64,000 nucleotides of DNA. Origin: Thalassia testudinum (Eukaryota > Streptophyta > Magnoliopsida > Alismatales > Hydrocharitaceae). The notes beneath the pieces are model-generated. The model had not been told where the DNA came from. It ran no database searches and worked only from the letters and a program-made list of their open reading frames with translations. The translations under genes were made by a program, and so were the position numbers. The stretch lies in assembly GCA_037157565.1 (NCBI GenBank), contig JAZHRO010000013.1, forward strand, positions 33,484,501-33,548,500, given 5' to 3'. Shown here piece after piece: positions 46,562 to 56,671 of the stretch; position 1 is the first letter of the stretch, and every line of letters begins with the position of its first letter.

Positions 46562-46963
46562 TATGAAAGAATGATTAGGCCTTAGAAGACCAAAACCATG
46601 GTTTGAGATGTAAAAAAAATAAATTTCAATTTTTAATGGAAAAGTTTGAGATGTATGAATCACCAATATATGGGAAAATGATACATAACCTGTATTAATA
46701 TCTTTCATGTTGGTGATATGTGATATATAACTTGTGCAGTAGTAGTAGCAGCTAGCTAGCAACAACAGCGGCTCGCGTCACGTGCGCACTACATAATAGG
46801 TAGCAATGTAAACCAACATTCTGTCAGCATGACACCAAAATTGTTGGCATGCTGTCGGCATGCTCCTACATTTCAACAAGTTTGTCGTGTTGATTTGGTA
46901 TCCTGTCAAAAACCTCCATTTTGTTGGCATACCGGCAGTATGCTGACGACATGTTGATCACTA

Positions 46964-48212
46964 CCGATGTTATGATCTTGTAAGGAGACGGCACTTTGTT
47001 AGTGTTGATGCTTCCTTCTTTGAGTCTATACCGTACTACTCGTCTTCGGGATCTTCGATTGTTGTCGGTCTAGAGAGTGAGGTTGAGATACCCATTCCTA
47101 CTTCTGGCCCTGAGCAATAAGCACTTGCTATAGATGAGCAAGATTGTAGGTTTCAACTGGTCTATTCCCATAGACTGAGACAAATGTAGCAGCATAACCC
47201 CCCTCCTCCAGTGCCAACACCTTCACCTTCTCCTGAGGTAATCCCTGTCCCTAGTGATACTAATGACTCTTTTAGTTCTGGTGCCACAGATATTCTTGAT
47301 CTATCACCTGCATTTGTCCCACTTGATGATGAGGAGGTCTATCTTGATCTTCCTATTGCTATACGGAAGGGGATGAGGTCCTGCACACTACATCCTTTCT
47401 CTTGACATGTCTCCTTGGCTAGGCTTTCTCCCAAGTATAAGAAATTTATGACTTCCCTCTCTTTGAAGTAGATTCCTCCTTTTCACCAATTAACACTTGA
47501 TGATCCACAATGGAAAAGATTTATGGATGAAGAAATGTTCACCCTACACTCTAGGGGTACTTGGACATTGGTTGATCCTCCTGTTGGTGTCACTATAGTT
47601 GGTTGTCGATAGGTCTTCACTATCAGTCAAATGGTACCGTGGAATGATATAAGGCAAGGTTAGTAGTCAAAGGCAACGCTCAGGCTTATGGTATCGATTA
47701 TTTTGATACCTTCACTCCTATGGCTCGACTTCCCATAGTCTGAATTCTCATCTCTATTGCTGTGCACTTGGATCGAGGTCTACACCAGTTAGATGTTAAG
47801 AACGCCTTCCTTTATGGTAACCTTGACGTAAAGGTCTACATGCAGTGTCACAAAGTATGCAAGCTTCACAAGGCTATCTACGACCTTAAACAAAGTCGAT
47901 TCAAAAGCGACCAACTACTCCTTATTTGTTAGAACTACGACATAAGGGAATGTGGTGATGCTTGTGTACGTTGATGATATCATCTTGATAGGGGACTACA
48001 CTGGTGTCATATCTGCCATCAAGGAGTTTCTGAAACAACATTTTGTTACAAAAGATCTGGGTCCACTTAAGTGCTTTCTTAGTATTGAGGTGGCTCGTAA
48101 TGCTAAAATAGTACCTTCCCAAAGGAAGTATGTCCTTAATCTTCTCTAGCTGATTGACATGTTAGGTGCTAAGCTAGTCATAATTCCCATGGACTCCAAT
48201 GTACATCTCTAT
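46964..48212 (+). pseudogene. Copia 3 integrase C-terminus and RT
   Basis: RCYDLVRRRHFVSVDASFFESIPYYSS (46966-47040) is the integrase end. RT starts at QWKRFMDEEMFTLHSRGTWTLVDPP (47510-47585) and reaches MLVYVDDIILIGDYTGVISAIKEFLKQHFVTKDLGPLKCFLSIEVA (47955-48090), with an intact YVDD. Stops and frameshifts lie between. It is cut near 48213 by a LINE fragment. Confidence 0.87.
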
Positions 48213-48606
48213 GACGTGTCTTTTGTGTGGTCAGCCAGAAGAGGATATTCATCATCTTTTCTTCGAATGTGGTTTCTCTAGAGAGGTTTGGGATCATTGC
48301 GCGGTACATACGACCAACTATACTGGTTTTGATTCCTTCTGGGAGACGTTCCGAGATCATCTGCATTTGGACATGGTTGGCTGGTGTAAAGTCTTTGCTT
48401 TTCTTTGGGCTATTTGGTTGCAGAGGAACGGTAAAGTTTTTAATAATGATAGATGTTGGGTGGAGAATGTTGTAAGGGAGGCTTCTTATTTTTCTCACTT
48501 TTGGCTCTAAAACTTGTTAGTCTGTTCCTCTTTTAATTTAATATAGTTACGGGATGATTACCATGCTCCAGTAATCTTTCTCTTCTCTCTCTCAAAAAAA
48601 AAAAAA
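48213..48606 (+). mobile_element. 5'-truncated LINE fragment in copia 3
   Basis: CLLCGQPEEDIHHLFFECGFSREVWDHC (48217-48300) is the zinc-binding RT-associated domain (zf-RVT) of plant L1-type LINEs, followed by WLQRNGKVFNNDRCW. The open frame stops at 48510. A 3' UTR follows with a GATTAC/GTAATC hairpin (48556-48577) and an A13 tail at 48594-48606. The copia frame resumes at DAKQFRTLVGKLLY. Confidence 0.82.
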
Positions 48607-49299
48607 GTAGATGCCAAACAATTCAGAACATTGGTGGGAAAGCTGTTGTATGTTACAGTGGCACGTCTAGATATCTCACTTGCTTTTAGCAAAGTGAGCA
48701 GTTTATGGACAAGCCTAGGAGAGTTCATTAGGAGGTCGTTATGATGATTCTGAGGTATCTCAAGTTTGCTCCTGGTAATGGACTTCAGTTCACTCATGCT
48801 AGGGAACTTAGAGTCATGGCCTATATAGATGTTCCTTATGTTGGGTGTCCCAAGGACAGGAAGTCTACCATGGGATTTTGTACCTTTGTAGGAGGCAATT
48901 TGGTTACATGGCGCAACAAGAAGCAAACGATTGTGGCCAAATCTAATGCGGAATCCAAGTACCGAACTATGGCGCAGGTCTCAGCGTAGCTTATGTGGAT
49001 TAGGTTTGTTTTTCAAGACCTCCAGTTCTCCGTTACAGATCCCATGGAGTTGAGCTGCGATAATACATCTCTGACGTTCATTGTTAATAATCCGACCTTC
49101 CATTAACGCACGAAGTACATGGAAGTTGACTACCATTATACTAGAGACATGATTCAGAAAGGATTTATTTGCATGGTTTATGTGTCATTAGAAGATTAAG
49201 TAGCCGATATGTTCACCAAGGCTCTTCCCCAGTCCAGCTTTGACAAATGGTCTTCTAAGTTAAGCATGATCGACATTTATGTTCCAGCTTGAAGGGAAG
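48607..49299 (+). pseudogene. Copia 3 RNase H
   Basis: DAKQFRTLVGKLLYVTVARLDISLAF (48610-48690) joins to the RNase H with CPKDRKSTMGFCTFVGGNLVTWRNKKQTIVAKSNAESKYRTMAQ (48848-48980). The end has RTKYMEVDYHYTRDMIQKGFI and VADMFTKALPQSSFDKW (49105-49250), with frameshifts. The last residues lie just before the purine tract and 3' LTR. Confidence 0.88.
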
Positions 49300-49491
49300 T
49301 GTTAATACCCTTGCATTTCCTTATTAGTATTGTTGTTCTTTTCATTCATGCTTAATTTCAAAAGTATAGGGGGCTGCTTGTATTTTTCCCTAGGGCTTCT
49401 CTTCGGCTACTTGTATTTTTCCTTAGGGCTTCTCTTCTATAAATAGAGCCCTAGGGTTTCCTGCAATAGTAACAAGAATCGTTTCGCTACA
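49300..49491 (+). repeat. 3' LTR of copia 3 with internal duplication
   Basis: 192 bp against 159 bp in the 5' LTR. The extra length is a tandem copy of about 35 bp around CTACTTGTATTTTTCC (49374-49440). Confidence 0.88.
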
Positions 49492-50700
49492 AACATGCCT
49501 CACATTAGAAGGTGGTTGTTGGTGGGATTTGTGGTAGCACCTTTTGAAGTTCATACAGAGGGAGATGACCAAATTGAAGGTACCACAAGTAGGTAGAACT
49601 ACTTTTTGAAGGAAGAGAGACATAGCTTGCATCAGGCGACTATAGGAGATGATAAATAGCACCTTCTTCATGGTTGCGCCCAATTGTGCATCTTATTAAA
49701 ACATCTTCAAAAGTGAGAGATACAACATCAAAAATTGTCCTGCAATTCAACTTCTTCATTATTCTACTGATGGAAAGTAGACTCATAGGAAAATCTAGAG
49801 TAAGAAGTACATTCTCCAATTTCAAGTGAGAAGTCACATGAACTTCCCCCTGACCAGCAATAGGTGAATGTCGCCCATCAGTTACCAATATAGTCCTACC
49901 TGATTGGTTTGGGTGTGAGAACTATCTTGCATCACCACATATCTATTGGGATGGTCCTGAGTCAACAAGCCAGTTTGCTTGCTCTGCCTGAGATTGACAT
50001 GCAATGCTTGCTTGAGATGTATCATGCTAGCAGAGTCTTGAAGCAGTATCTTATACTCGCTCCTGGGAATAGTCACTGTATCATGTGCCAGTCGTTGTGC
50101 GACAAAGGCATGATGCTCAATAGTGGCCACTCTCTTCTCAGACAAATATGTATCTTTTAGACCGGCACATATCTCTTTAGCAGTCTTGTAGTACATGATC
50201 TTACTAGCAATATGTCGGATAGTGGTATTCATAATTCATGCCCTAACCATGACGTTATCCTTCTCCCAAGAGGCGTATTTCTCTGTCTTTTGAATTGGCT
50301 TCATTATCAAGGAGTATACGCTCGTTACGACCCTCAACTACATAGAGGATCAATTGTGAGTCTATGACCACAACTCATAGTTGGTCTCATCAAATTTCAC
50401 CATTGGGCCAAAGAGGGGAATTTTGAACTTCCCTTGGTGTCCATCCCCTTGTATTGTTGAATCAACCACTTCGGATTGCATCTAACTCAGCAAGATTAGT
50501 CAACATGGTATGCACAATTCCACAATGTCTCAAAAGACTTACAAACCATCAAGGAACCACTATCCGTGCACGAAAAACCATCCAGTTGCTACGTCAGATG
50601 TGCAACTTCCAATTTCGAATCTTAATTAGACCATAACTTTCAAAATAGGGCTCTTAATACCTTCAATTAGGGTAAGCTGGTTGCAAGTGACCTCCAGTTG
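49492..50700 (-). pseudogene. gag: Copia 2 gag and protease
   Basis: The minus strand reads gag NTTIRHIASKIMYYKTAKEICAGLKDTYLSEKRVATIEH (about 50100-50230). The protease region VTDGRHSPIAGQGEVHVTS and LDFPMSLLSISRIMKKLNCRTIFD is at 49700-49888, then the pre-integrase region up to NVRHV at 49495. Stops and frame changes are present. Together with 36791-39473 it makes one complete but dead copia polyprotein. Confidence 0.83.
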
Positions 50701-51127
50701 TCCAGAAAAGCAACTAGCTAAAGGTTTTCTTTGGCGAGCTCCTTGAGCGATCGGTTGACTCACTGGTCACTGGCATTAATGCCTCCTCCAAGTGACCACT
50801 CCAATGGTGGCTCTTCATGAAATCACCCCCTTAGTCAATCCTAGTTCTCCATGAACAAGGCTTTGATCTTGTGGGAATCAATGTGTCTTGCTAGAGAAGA
50901 GGATCTTTAGCTAGCGGCGGTGCCATTGGGGGTCGGCGGTGATGCTTCGATGTAGCCTCGACCTGTTGGTGCTGCAGTTGGTCACGAATGACCTTCTTTG
51001 CAACATCTCTTTCTTCTTAAGGGAGTTGCAAATCCCTAAGAAACTCAAGCTTACTTGGTGGAAAAAGAAATGAGGGGGAGACCAAGAAGGTACCAAGCTC
51101 CGGCTTAGGACCGTCACTCAGATGCCA

Positions 51128-51277
51128 TGAAAAGGGAAATGAGCAATCTAATCTATTGTGTAACCTTACATCTCATTGCATAGAGATGTGGGAAAAGTAT
51201 AGAACAACCCATATAAAATAAGAAAAACATAAAGGAGGATGCAAAAGCCATAACCCTCACACACTACATAACTCTCA
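51128..51277 (-). repeat. 5' LTR of copia 2
   Basis: Runs from TGAAAAGGGAAATGAGC to CATAACTCTCA on +. On its left the minus strand reads TGGCATCTGAGTGACGG, a degenerate iMet-type primer site. Confidence 0.83.
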
Positions 51278-51956
51278 ATGGTGGCAAAAGAAAATTTTTT
51301 ATTTTAGTGTTCCAAGATTCCTTTTTGCTCAAAAAGCATGGATAATAACCTTCAACATGTTCTTAAATAGTAGTCTTATATTTTGTAGTGACTGGGTGAC
51401 TGTAAGAAGATTGGGTGCATTTTCAAGATTCAATTCACTAAGTTGTATATTTGAGTAGTATGTTGCATGTCAAAATAGGTATATTTAGATGTGTAATGAG
51501 GCATCTTTCAAATGGTACATTAAGATGGGTGATGAAGGCATCTTTCATGGTGACTGGGTGGTTGCCAGAAGTGGAATGCATTTTTAAGGTTCAGTCATTC
51601 ATTCACTTTGAGTATTATAATGCATCTTAAAGTCGGTAGATTCCATTGGGTAATGGAGGTGTCATTCTTTGGGCTTGGTTTTTCCCTTTCAACAATGTCT
51701 GAGGGTTGTAAGGAACTCAACATAAAGCTCTTGTGCATTGATAAACTTATCCTTCAGGACCGTTTTGCCTTCCTAAATTTCATGCATAATCATTCTGACA
51801 ATTGAGTGATGATTGTACAGATGCTTTGTTACATGTGTTGCTGGGGTGGTCTTGCTTCTCCCAAGTTGCCTTTCTAAATTTGTCAGCAATCTTTCATAAG
51901 GTATATTTTAACAACATTCATTGCGATTAATCTTTGATATTTTCCTTTTGAGTAGT
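51278..51956. repeat. Low-copy flank with a two-unit 162-bp direct repeat
   Basis: GTGACTGGGTG starts at 51388 and again at 51550. The following AGAAG, TGCATTTT and AGGCATCTTTCA-type words recur with divergence, so two (perhaps three) units of about 160 bp are present. No coding function is seen. Confidence 0.45.
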
Positions 51957-52395
51957 ACTTTTTTGAAAGGAGAAAGGATGGTTACCGGTTGATAACCACC
52001 CAGCAAAAATATTTCTTAATGAAAGATCCAAAACATGGCCGAGTTACAAGCTCACACCCAAAGATGAATTAAAAACAAAATTCCAGCAACAAAATGTTCG
52101 ACATATGGATGTTAACCCCTGAAAACAACCTCAGGACCGCCAAAGCCTTTGCCCTCTCCCTTTTTGTTGTGCCCCCCACTCTGATTACTACGCCTAAAGG
52201 ATTTCCAAAAATCAGCAAACGTAGTTGGCATTAACCACCCGAGGTTAAAGCGGCTCCAAATCTGTGTAGTGAAGAAACAACGAAAAAACATATGATCAAC
52301 ATCCTCATTGATCATGCTACAAAGTGGACAGGTCTTCTCTACATTAGACATCCATCTTGCCCTCCACACCTTCATCATGAGTCTACCTCTCCTGA
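51957..52395 (-). mobile_element. 5'-truncated LINE fragment
   Basis: The minus strand encodes MMKVWRARWMSNVEKTCPLCSMINEDVDHMFFRCFFTTQIWSRF (52250-52378), a zf-RVT domain of an L1-type LINE. The 3' end has a GGGTGGTTATC...GGTAACC hairpin and TTTCAAAAAA near 51960. The flanks TGAGTAGT and TGAGCAGT may be the target duplication. Confidence 0.72.
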
Positions 52396-55300
52396 GCAGT
52401 CAAATAAAGATCTTCATTTCTTTTGAGCATTTTTTACGTTGATCATTTTCAGGTAACTGTTTTGCCTTTATTAGCATATCCCATTCTGAGCAAGTTTCTT
52501 CATGCCTTTTTGCAGTTCAAGGCAAGCAATGGGAATGGCATGGTGTCATTTTATTTGCAAACTTCCAGTACACATTTAAGACGGATAAATTTCATCTCAT
52601 TTTCTGTTAGAAGATCGATGAATTGATAGAGGCTTGACTATCTCAGAATTCATATTAGAATAAAAATTTCTTGGGCTTACAAATACTAATTACCTAGCCC
52701 ACATCAAATGACTGACCTAAAAAGAGCAATTTAGTGTTCACCTCTCTCCTTTTGAACTCTCTTTCATGGAAACAAGGCATTATTCCATTTGCATGAAATT
52801 GATCCACCCTCTCGATTCTCTCTTTTCAGACAGCAACTACGTCTGAAAATTTCCTTTTCCCTGATTAAGCTCCTTTCTTTTATGTATAACTCTGCCTCAG
52901 ATTGAGCAAAGCAGTTCTCAAACTCAACTCCAAGTTCTACATCAGCCTAGGTGTCTAGCTCATACACATTGTATCAACATTTTTCTAATGATCCGTCAAC
53001 ATCCTTGTTCTCAGGGACTCATGGAACAACCTAGGATAAGCAGCCTTTAGGACACAGAACGCCCTTGTTGACAATCCTTTACACTAAAAGCATATAGGAT
53101 GCCTCAGATAATGTGATATCTCACACTGGGTAAATCTAGGATCCTTCCTCCTCTTACTAAGATTATAAAATGTTCTTGTAAATTATGTTAATACCAAATC
53201 TATAAGAGTGATTTCCAATCTAGACGTTAGTTGTACTATGGCCATTTCCCGTAACTGTAAGGCAGAGTTTAGGTTTTTTTGATGTAATAGCGAGGTGGAT
53301 AGATAAATCACCCTTACTGTCACTCTATGGAACCATACATGAAATTTCCACCTCATATGGCTCATCATTCCATTCTTTCCAAGGAATTGGATCCTTTTCC
53401 TCGTTCAAGATTCTCCTCCCTTTTGTCTCAAAGACTAACGAAGACCAATTCTGTCATGTTTTCATGTTCCACCGGAACGCTTTCCATTTTGGATTAGGAT
53501 CCACAGAGAATAGGGTTCTTTTTAACCAACACATGTGGATTCAATCAAGATTGCAGAATAAGGAGAGATCTTTCTTGCACATCATCGACCATTTATCTGT
53601 TCAGAATGTGAAGTTCTAACTGGATTATAACCCTCTGGTACCCCCTCTAGAGTCCCTTGAATTCTCTAACATGCATGTACCTGTATTCCCACACCACTTG
53701 TTAAACAGCGTATTGATTTAGAATCTCAAGTCTGACTTGCTTCACAGGTCTTCCCTCCCTTTCCTGTAATAGCTTTGATAGCCTTCTCACCTTCTTAACT
53801 GGCTTTCAGATCAAGTTTATATTTGAATGTTGCAGGAGGCCAAATGCAACTTGACCTTCCACTTCTCAGGTCAGACATCGATCTTGGGACTTCTCAACAC
53901 CCGATCGCTAGTTCCCTCAAAAGAAAAAAAGCACCCAATTGCTAGAAGGCACCACATAAAAATGTAACAGAATCCTAATCTAATTGCGAAGGATTGCACC
54001 TCTAGCACCATCACCATCTAACTGCCTTCATCTCCTTCACTGGTAAGGTAGTGTCCAAGTTCCCAACAGCTCCAAAGTGTTTATGGAGAGATCTTGTATT
54101 AATGTGAAGCATTATAGTACCTTCACCATCTCTCTCGTGCAGTTGACCCATGCAAAAGAGAGATGGCATCCCTGAGTGCCTGCCTATTACTGAACCAGGA
54201 TGTGAATGCTCTACCCTCTAAGAAGTGCAAACTGCAAAACATTCCCTACTTTCATCTCTGGCAACTACGAGGCTGGCCATCTTCTTTCCATGAATGAGGT
54301 ATGAAAAACCAATAGTGTCTCTATCCTACAACTCAATACAAACCTAAGCTATTTAGTTTTTAGGTGTGCCCTGCCCTTTGAGATTGTGATGTTCTTTTAT
54401 TTTACGAATATCCAATAACCTTGGATGTCGTTTGATCAATGATGTCACAGGTTCAGAGGTCAAGAACAAATTGATCATCACAGGGTTCTGTGATTTACCT
54501 CTCCCCTTGAGGGCCTGAACTGTTTGTGGATGCTAGTGAAAAGAAGAACTACAAGGTACCGCAACCTTCATCATCATAGATTCTTATCTTTATTTGTTGA
54601 TAATGCAGGTGATGTTGCATCTGTAGCAGATTTTCATTGATGATTATGGCCAGTTGCCAAAGCCTGGAGAGGGTCGTAGAAGTTAAAATCAGGATGAAGT
54701 ATGCTTTCACCACATTGTTTCAAGAAAGTTGACACTGGCGATGCCCATGCATTTTGTGTAGAGCAAGTTTACTCAGTTCACAGTGGTGGCATTCTTAAAA
54801 GAAGACTTGAAAGCAACAGTCAATCATCAGCATCACGTCTGTCATCGACACATTTGTTTCCCATCTATCTCCATAGGAAATATTTGTGGATTTTGCGGCA
54901 TTTTCAAATTTGCATTTTTTTCTTTTTTTTCTTTTGGACATCAAACACATCAATCGTAATAGTCCAGACATGTTTTTTTCCCGAGAACAAAAGGGCAACT
55001 CGAGTACTTCGATCTGCCAAGAGACAGGTGTATGAATCACCGTTCATGCAGGAAGTAGTGTTGCTCCCTCGTGAAATCTTGTCACTTCGGGCGTTGGTGT
55101 CTGAGGATGGTGCAGTGGACAGCCATTCTCTATTTCTGTTTTGCGTGTCGAACTGAATTGCCATCATCAAACGAAGTGGAAATGATTTGCAATAAGTGCG
55201 CATGTAGACTTGTAGACGGAGATTATACCTTGACATCTGAATCCTCGTCTGCTTTTTGTCCAAATTATCCGAAATAGGATTTGAAATCCGTCCAATGTAA

Positions 55301-56671
55301 AATCTGAGGCCCGAATTCGTATCCAAACACGAATTATCCATGTTCAAATTATAATCTGCATGCGGTTAGGGGTGATTCGAACGGAGACTCTCAAGAATGG
55401 AGGTCTTGTGGTGTAAATGTTCATGGATAATAGGCATGCATGATATGGGTGATGAACCTGTTTTGATATTATAAAGTTTGTTACATGAACCATTTGGATT
55501 CTTGGACATATCATGTACATGGATAAGTGAGGTATACGTATGCAAAATTTCTCCCAAATCGGAGTGGTCTTAATTGAACCAAATACTATCTATAATATCT
55601 ATGAGTGCCCTATTATATAGGGTTTTTTTTTCTTTGTTTTTTTTTTCCCCATCTTCCTTCCCTCTCTTTCTTTCCCATCTTTTCTATTTTTTTTTCTTGT
55701 ATTTTATTTTTTTTCATGCTATCTAGCATGTATGTACGATTCAAATTTTATCTTCACCATTCATCTCTTCATCTTGTATTATTTTATTAGAGATTAATAT
55801 TAAATATATTATTACGAAAATGAGAAATAAAAAAAAAATATATATATAGACATTATAAATTTAATCTAAGACATCAATTTAAAATCAAAATATATTAAAT
55901 AATATATTTTACAACGTACGACATATTTAATTTCTAAAGGGTATTTTTTTCTCATTGATAAAAAATCAAGATACTTTGGATAATGTATTTTAAAATATGC
56001 GGTGTGTTGGTTTTTCACTGATCGAAAGTTAAAATGCACCGATTGAAAATCGTATTAAATTTTCATATGATTGAGTTTTGCACTTTCGCAGAAATGCATA
56101 AGTTATAACCTAGTTAAATCTGAATTAGAATCTGTTTAACATCCAAATGTAAATATAAGATTTAAATCTGATTTATCGAATTTAAAAATGAATAAAGAAT
56201 TCAGTTAAACGAATTCAAATCCAAATTTAAATAGTAGACATATATTTACAGGCTTATGCACGTCTTTACCGTAACGTATGTCATTTGGCTACGGACCATA
56301 GAGATTGAGCTCTTGTCATCACCTGGCAAAGTCTTCATCCATTCGCTTTACAATAAAAGTAGGGGCGAAGCCAAAGTTTTGCAAGGGACCAAAATAATGG
56401 GACACAATTAGCCTATTACAAGTCGAATCATGACTTTTCAAAGAAAATGACCAAATCAATAGTAAAATCTAGGCCTACTTGAGCATAACTCAGAAAGACT
56501 AACCTAAGTAACCTATTGGATATGAGCAAGTAACCATTTACAATGATTAAGCCCAAGTTAATGAGCAGAAATTTTAAAAATTTTTATAATGTAATGTTCA
56601 ATTTTACCTTTTGACTTTAAAACATTATATTATATTAGGAATGTTATAACCTCTCCTACTTAAACACGTAA
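52396..56671. other. 4.3 kb of unassigned low-copy-looking DNA
   Basis: No transposon domain is recognised. A plus frame at 54701-55156 (151 codons, with KKVDTGDAHAFCVEQVYSVHSGGILKRRL and RVLRSAKRQVYESPFMQEVVLLPREI) is unidentified and contains a T-rich stretch coding for a Phe run. It might include exon remnants. Another exon-like block at 52519-52610 follows a TTTTTGCAG acceptor-like site. From 55600 the sequence is AT-rich. This is the place where a host gene could be hidden, but I cannot name one. Confidence 0.3.

Larger units (their letters stand above)
41853..46963. mobile_element. hAT-like composite inserted in copia 3
   Basis: The ends CAAGGTTTTAAATGTCG and, reversed, TAGTGATCAACATGTCG are imperfect terminal inverted repeats. 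Eight-base flanks CTGATATT (41845-41852) and CCGATGTT (46964-46971) differ by two transitions. Removing the insert restores the copia integrase text KGY-RCYDLVRRRHFVSVDASFFES. Subterminal GGCATGCTGTCGGCA repeats lie near the right end. No hAT transposase is seen. The inside is filled by later insertions (42088-44292, 44809-46561). Confidence 0.72.
39474..49491 (+). mobile_element. Ty1/copia element 3, plus strand, inserted in copia 2
   Basis: LTRs lie at 39474-39632 and 49300-49491, with an iMet primer site after the first and a purine tract (GAAGGGAAG) before the second. The flanks GACAT and AACAT match four of five bases. Coding order is gag, protease, integrase, RT, RNase H. It is split by a 5.1-kb hAT-like composite and by a LINE tail. 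Net element length is about 4.5 kb. Confidence 0.9.
36644..51277 (-). mobile_element. Ty1/copia element 2, minus strand, interrupted by copia 3
   Basis: LTRs of about 150 bp lie at 36644-36790 and 51128-51277. The coding pieces run, in minus sense, gag and protease (49.5-50.6 kb), a gap filled by copia 3, then integrase, RT and RNase H (39.47-36.8 kb). Across the gap the pre-integrase text reads NVRHV then CQLGKHHRSTFSK, so the two halves join. GTGGC precedes the left LTR and recurs three bases beyond the right one (51281-51285), suggesting a duplication with three extra bases. Without the insert it is about 4.6 kb. Confidence 0.87.

Noticed and set aside
44678..46749. Another hAT copy with CAAGGTTTGAAATATTG start
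   Set aside because: The right end and an 8-bp duplication (GAAGTAGC against GTAGTAGC) could not be fixed with confidence, so it is mentioned only as a possibility.
51388..51660. Regularly spaced repeat as CRISPR-like array
   Set aside because: Only two divergent 162-bp units in plant DNA; no short direct repeat with spacers.
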